This document shows, one piece after another, positions 58,497 to 64,000 of a stretch of 64,000 bases of DNA (positions are counted from its first letter, which is position 1; every line of letters begins with the position of its first letter). The position numbers and the translations under genes are program-made. Source of the DNA: Merluccius polli (lineage: Eukaryota > Chordata > Actinopteri > Gadiformes > Merlucciidae); the NCBI GenBank assembly GCA_030340625.1, contig JAOPHQ010005420.1, positions 1 through 64,000 on the forward strand. Reading direction: 5' to 3'. The notes under the pieces were generated by a model that saw only the letters and a list, made by a program, of their open reading frames with translations, had not been told where the DNA came from and searched no databases.

Positions 58497-58590
58497 GGAT
58501 GGCGCCCCCTACTGTGAGAAGGACTATCAGATCCACTTTGGTGTCCAGTGCGAGGCGTGCCAGCAGTTTATCACTGGCAAGGTGCTGGAG
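58497..58590 (+). CDS. ablim1: ablim1 exon 6: LIM3 end and LIM4 start
   Basis: 94 nt, phase 2 to 0. Product DGAPYCEKDYQIHFGVQCEA then CQQFITGKVLE. Acceptor atttag|GGA, donor GAG|gtaagc. Confidence 0.97.
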
Positions 58591-59116
58591 GTAAGCCAAT
58601 CAGCAGACAGCTAGAGTAGACGTGTTTCTTCACTTTTGGTCGAAGACACAGCTCCGATTGGCTCTCTATTGGATTGGAGATCTCGCTCACTGCTGTCTCG
58701 AGTCTTTGGATGTACAAACCTTTAGTACAGATTCAGAAGTGATGCACCTGCTAATTATGTGAATCCTCCACAAGGTAAGTGTTTGATAGCTTTAGATCGG
58801 ATGCTCATGTACACAACAACAGCTAGAATTGAAGCTTTATTTTGAAAGCACAATCTCAAGACTTTTTTAGTCATATGGAGTTTGATGTCTGATAAGTGAC
58901 ACACAGTCAACACATTTAAATAGTACATTTTAAATTCTGCATCTGTGGTCCAGGATGTTGCATGCAGTGTTGTGAAAAGTAGTTTTGTAATCTCTGCTGT
59001 AATCTCCTAAACACAGAGCCAAATACATGCAGACATAAATTGAGTCATCTAAAAGATTATATCTTAACAGATTTTTATTTTAGATTTCCAGCTGTCCCAC
59101 ATAAATTCACAGCCCT

Positions 59117-59157
<41 letters not shown>

Positions 59158-59190
59158 GCATGCACGCACACACACGCATACATGCACATG

Positions 59191-59247
<57 letters not shown>

Positions 59248-60909
59248 ACACACATATACACACACACACAGTTATTTTTGGTTCAAATGCATATTGCATG
59301 AACAACTAAAGCGAACTGACACAAAAAGGAAACATCATCCCTAAATATTCTGCGTAGCAGTTATATAAAGCACTTCTAATTCTTATAAAATGTGTTCTCA
59401 GCCATTACAGCTCGACCCACACCTCACTGCACTGCGGTGATCCTAATGCTAGCTTATGTTTTCGCAGACAGTGATCCAATCAGACAGGGGAGTTATGTGT
59501 TCGTTTAATGGCTGGGTATGATGCCAGCAGTGACCAGCTAGCCTTATAGTAATCCAGCTCCAAAGCAGGCCTTTATGACAATAGGAAAATACCTTGGCGT
59601 CTGACCGCTTGGGCTCCAGCCAATGGATCAGCAGAGCTAAAGCCATCGCTGTTTGTCTGATCTCTCTGATCACTGACCGGCCACCAAGGTCAACACATCC
59701 AGCAGGCCTACGCCACAGAACCGCATGTAGATTTTGAAAGATTTTTTTAATTTTCAAGTGAAATTGTCTGTTGCAATCGAGTACCGTGTTTGGGTATTGG
59801 GAATTGGTACACTGGGCATTGTGTCATTCCTTTTAAACAGTTAAATGTGTATGCAAATGAGCACTGAAACGCTTACAAGGGCTATTATATTTTTAGGTAT
59901 AGTAGGCAGAACAATTTGGCTATTTATCTCCCTGAGGTCAAAGTACTAGTTGAAAAAGCCTTCATTGAATTGAGCACTCTGGCATAGCGTTTTATAATAG
60001 GTTTATATGAGGTTTATTTTTGCTCATGGTTTATGTAATCTGGCACCAAACTGACTCTCATACTATTTGAAGACAACATATCGAGGAGAGCATGTCTTCA
60101 TGTAGGCTTATTTAATAATAGTAATGACTAAATAGTTGAATTTAAGGAATTATGTGTTATGTAAGGATGCACCAAAATTGTTCCTAATCTACTGGGATAC
60201 AGTGTGCTGATAATGGCTAGTATTAACTAGTATTTAAAACAGTTTTTGAACAATCATACATGACCTTACACACACTGGTAACACAAACTGTTAAAACAAT
60301 GCTGAGTTTAAACCATGTTAAACTTTAACATACATCTCAAAATGAATATCAGTACATTCAGTCCTTACTCCCTCAGCTCAACCTAACATAACGGGGCTCG
60401 CTTGATGGGGAGCATAGGAGTGAAACGTTCAAGGACACATTTTTATTTAATGTATTTATTTCACTTTATTTATCCAGGGGAGGTTGACTGAGCACGAGTG
60501 CTCTTTTCGCCTGGCAACACATTACAATTAAAACAATACCAATATGATCTTAATCCATATCAATCCATAAGTAAGTATAGGCATATACTGTATATAACAA
60601 TGATAATTAAGAAATAAATAAAAATGCAAATAATAACACAAATACAAATAAAATATAAATAAATACAAATGAAAATTTAAAAAATATAAATAAATCAAAT
60701 ATGCTTTCAAATATAACTTTGGCTGCCTTTGCGCCAAGGTCTGGGCTGCCTGAATCAATCTGCCTTTTCACGAGGGAACAATAGCAGTGGATCTTGACTC
60801 TTAGCCATGTCTACCTCTCACATTTTCCTACGGCTGATCTAGCGAGCTGAAACCAATGGAAGTGGCAATTTCCTCTCCTTGGCTGTGACAATGGTGTGTA
60901 TTGTGCGTG

Positions 60910-60973
<64 letters not shown>

Positions 60974-60974
60974 G
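58591..60974. other. ablim1 intron 6: no coding sequence
   Basis: (CA)n-rich at 59118-59275; a fish interspersed-repeat-like stretch (TTTATTTATCCAGGGGAGGT onward) followed by A/T-rich AAAT repeats at about 60455-60720; (CT)n at 60910-60970 abutting exon 7. Confidence 0.6.
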
Positions 60975-61062
60975 GCGGGGGATAAGCACTACCATCCGAG
61001 CTGCGCGCGATGCAGCAGGTGCAACCAGATGTTCACAGAGGGAGAAGAGATGTACCTGCAGG
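60975..61062 (+). CDS. ablim1: ablim1 exon 7: LIM4 core
   Basis: 88 nt, phase 0 to 1. Product AGDKHYHPSCARCSRCNQMF then TEGEEMYLQ. A (CT)n tract of about 60 bp runs directly into the acceptor ccag. Donor CAGG|gtaagc. Confidence 0.97.
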
Positions 61063-61373
61063 GTAAGCAGACTCCTCCTTCAGAGATAATGCAAACATAC
61101 TGAATATTTATTTCCAATAACATTAGGAGTATCAGAGGGTCTATCACTCTTAGTTCATATTTTTGATGGTTATGTTATTTTTTGGATCTGTTTTTAGGAA
61201 TACACTTGTATATTACATGTGTTTAGGAATAGACTTACATGCGTGGGGCTTCTTCATTGTAATCTTTCTTCTCGGGGTGCTCACATATCACATGGCTGGT
61301 ATGGTAAATGTGGTTGTCATGGTTTTATTCTGGGAAAACCCTACCATTCAGATGACCTCTGTGTTCTGCTCAG

Positions 61374-61438
61374 GATCCACAGTTTGGCATCCGGGCTGCA
61401 AGAACACCACCAGATCAGAGGAGAGACACAGGGAGCGG
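61374..61438 (+). CDS. ablim1: ablim1 exon 8: LIM4 end and linker
   Basis: 65 nt, phase 1 to 0. Product STVWHPGCKNTTRSEERHRE and R, matching the ABLIM1 STVWHP.C end of LIM4. Donor CGG|gtagga. Confidence 0.94.
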
Positions 61439-61538
61439 GTAGGAACACACAACCGCCCACAAGCCTCCATCTCCATCACACTCCCTATTCTCTTATATGG
61501 ACTAATGAATGTATCTATATAATAATATATATAAATAT

Positions 61539-62164
61539 TAGGGCTGTCAAACGATTACAAATTTTAATCTAATTAATCACAAGGTTTCTTGAATTAATTT
61601 CGATTAATCACAATCCTAAATATGACATAAAAATTCACATTTTCTGTGTACTGTTCTCAGAACAGAAAGATAAATGACAAGAAGCGGATATTACATTTGT
61701 TTTTTATTAACGACAAATCCAGAAAAAATAATTTAATTCTAAACACTTTTGGCAACAACTGAATGGAACGTTTTTCTTTTTGAACAAACAACTCTCTCAC
61801 TTTCACACAATTACATGTTGCCCTTTTACTTATTCATCGTTTAGCCAGTTGCTAGGGCAAACTAACTTGTTGACATATTCTGAATGTAAAGCGGACCGTT
61901 TCTTCTGCACAATATTTGCGGGCAAACAGGGCCCGCAAATATTTGTTGTATACTCGAACTGTCCATCCAGAGGGCCGACCGGTTCGTCGGACTCCTCCAT
62001 CTCGCTCGTGTCAGCAATGCTGTTTATGCAACGAGGAATGAACGCGCCAGGGGTTGAATTGTGGGTAAAACAGGGCGGGAATGTGTTAATGCGTTAAAAA
62101 AATTATCGCCGTTAATTCCAGAAAATAATCATCTTGCATTAACATGTTAATTTTGACAGCCCTA
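61539..62164. mobile_element. hAT-type non-autonomous transposon, 626 bp
   Basis: Perfect terminal inverted repeats TAGGGCTGTCAA and TTGACAGCCCTA, with exact 8-bp target duplication ATAAATAT at 61531-61538 and 62165-62172. Sub-terminal ATTAATC/GATTAAT motifs are typical of this common vertebrate hAT-MITE layout. A 105-codon frame inside has no family match. Located in ablim1 intron 8, 101 nt after exon 8. Confidence 0.95.
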
Positions 62165-62175
62165 ATAAATATATA

Positions 62176-62450
<275 letters not shown>

Positions 62451-62564
62451 TTGTGACACATGGGGACTTTGTTTACCACTCACCACTCCTTCCTGCTCTT
62501 ATACTTCCTGACAATTATTGTGTGAATTGAATTTCTCCAACAAGGTGGCACAGCAGGGTCTCCG

Positions 62565-62608
<44 letters not shown>

Positions 62609-62626
62609 GCATGCGTACGTGCATGC

Positions 62627-62658
<32 letters not shown>

Positions 62659-62660
62659 CG
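62565..62660. repeat. interrupted (GT)n
   Basis: Two GT blocks separated by a GCATGCGTACGTGCATGCG-type segment, an alternating purine-pyrimidine stretch of about 95 bp. Confidence 0.95.
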
Positions 62661-62861
62661 GGGCTGTGAATTTAAGCTCAATCTCACACAATGTGTATTT
62701 TGTCTATCGGTGGGTTGCTGGCATCCGGTGCTGATGTGCGTATGGACGCCTGTTGTTTTGTGTGCACAAATCCATACATGGACATGTTCACCTTTTGATA
62801 TATATATAGAGTCACAGCCCCTTGTGTGATGTCCTGTGAACCTTCCCACCCCACCCCCCTC

Positions 62862-62922
62862 CCTCCCTCCCTCCCTCCCTCCCTCCCTCCCTCCCTCCCT
62901 CCCTCCCTCCCTCCCTCCCTCC
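62862..62922. repeat. (CCCT)n microsatellite
   Basis: About 15 CCCT units followed by C-rich sequence, forming a long pyrimidine tract in ablim1 intron 8. Confidence 0.96.
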
Positions 62923-63755
62923 TCCGACCTGACCCCCCCCCTCCTCAACCCCGCCCCTCTCCCTTCGTCCACAGCTCTTGCCTCCGTCCCTCTTACACCT
63001 CCAAAATACAGAAAGGCAGGTACTGTATTCGCTATTGGCTATGAGATGGCATCTCATCCTCCCCCTGTGGTTCCACCATGCACATAGCAACACACAGCAG
63101 CACTGTACGCTGCCCTCTGCTAGAGACAGCCTGCAGTGCGCTTTTCGCCCTCGTCCGTCATACGGAGAACTGTCCATTATTTATTTTGCCCATGTACATC
63201 TTCTGTCTTGAACACCCTTTACCGCCGCGCTCATACCAAAAGGTGCATGGAACTGACTTTGAAATAATTAATGCCACAATCGAGCAGATTCAAAAAGAGA
63301 GCAATTGACCTGGCTTGTTTGAATAATCTCGAACTGAGCTGAACATGCATTACATTCAGACACAGTGCCATTCAAAGCCTTCATTTCCCATCCATAGTGG
63401 TCAAGGTTCTTTAGGTCCCCAAACACAGGCACTCATTCACTGGCATTCACTTTCCATATATCAAACGTGCACCTGAATGACATGCAGCAGAGATTAGACG
63501 TTATTGCTGCATAATGCTTCCCTGACATTGGGAAAGGATAGAGTTGTCCCATACCTCTCCATTCCTCATACAATGAGCCGGATGAAGCTGTATGTGTACA
63601 GTTTCAGAGGTTTTTCCATAGTGATAACCCAGAATTTATATATAACAGATGGTCGGGCAGCACTGTTCGTAACGGCCAGATCAGAGGACACATTTTAAAC
63701 ACACAAATGATCTATTATTTCATTCTCCTGTGCTTCACTGTTCCCTACATTGCAG

Positions 63756-63819
63756 CCTACGAGGTCGTCGTCAGAGAGTATCTGTTCCAGACCCGGTTCA
63801 AGCATACCTGGCTCACCAG
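63756..63819 (+). CDS. ablim1: ablim1 exon 9: Ser/Pro-rich linker
   Basis: 64 nt, phase 0 to 1. Product PTRSSSESICSRPGSSIPGS then P, nearly identical to human ABLIM1 (PTRTSSESIYSRPGSSIPGS). The donor CCAG|gtcaca is weak. Confidence 0.93.
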
Positions 63820-63983
63820 GTCACACCATATATGTGAGTCCCATGTTGCTACACTTGCCTCTCTTACTGGCAGACTAGGGTACAGTAAACAATACGGACA
63901 GGCGTTAACCTTGACAAGTGATTCCTGCGGTAGTAGCTAGTACCTTCTTTTCCTAAAACTGCAATAGCGCAGACCAATTGCAG

Positions 63984-64000
63984 TGTTTTATCCTTTTCAG
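63984..64000 (+). other. ablim1: ablim1 splice acceptor at the window edge
   Basis: The window ends in TTTTATCCTTTTCAG, a strong polypyrimidine tract plus AG at 63999-64000. Exon 9 ends only 180 nt earlier in phase 1. The next exon, expected to begin with the ABLIM1 HTIYAKVD region, probably starts at the first base outside. Confidence 0.7.

Overview
This window is vertebrate nuclear DNA, almost certainly from a teleost fish. It holds split genes with GT-AG introns, a tRNA-derived SINE of the common fish type, several hAT-type non-autonomous transposons with intact 8-bp target duplications, and a very high load of simple repeats (CA/GT, CT/GA, and unusually many long C or G runs). The microsatellite load recalls gadiform (cod-like) genomes, but that placement is a guess. 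Nothing prokaryotic, viral or CRISPR-like is present.

Three protein-coding genes explain all convincing coding sequence. (1) srf (serum response factor), plus strand, about 3.8-21.75 kb. The first exon, with the start codon and the DNA-contacting half of the MADS box, lies left of the window. Seven coding exons run from the second half of the MADS domain to the stop at 19736-19738, followed by a 3'UTR of about 2 kb. (2) fhip2a (fam160b1), minus strand, complete: 17 coding exons from the ATG at 34326-34328 to the stop at 24463-24465, 742 codons. (3) ablim1 (actin-binding LIM protein 1), plus strand, 5' half only: two or three alternative first exons (39.7, 42.1 and perhaps 46.1 kb), then exons encoding all four LIM domains and the start of the linker. 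The window ends exactly on a splice-acceptor AG, so the next ablim1 exon probably begins at the first base outside.

Layout: 1-3.8 kb is srf intron 1, with a 1.6-kb minisatellite. 3.8-19.7 kb is srf exons and introns. 19.7-21.75 kb is the srf 3'UTR. 21.75-24.46 kb is the probable fhip2a 3'UTR, tail-to-tail with srf. 24.46-34.33 kb is fhip2a. 34.5-34.8 kb is a CpG-rich promoter with a CTCF-like and a YY1-like site. 35-39.7 kb is intergenic or ablim1 5' sequence. 39.7-64 kb is ablim1. The fhip2a-ablim1 head-to-head neighbourhood is conserved in mammals (human 10q25); srf beside it is not (human 6p21).

The genes do not form one pathway, but all touch the cytoskeleton. SRF controls actin-cytoskeleton genes with MRTF/TCF cofactors, ABLIM1 ties LIM domains to actin and feeds STARS/MRTF-SRF signalling, and FHIP2A is an FTS-Hook-FHIP adaptor of dynein transport. 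I found no undescribed system. The most useful leads are an apparent extra srf exon, an inverted transposon pair flanking srf exons 3-4, clustering of transposon insertions near exon edges, phase-matched alternative ablim1 starts, a two-way competing hairpin in srf intron 2, and microsatellites lying against splice sites.
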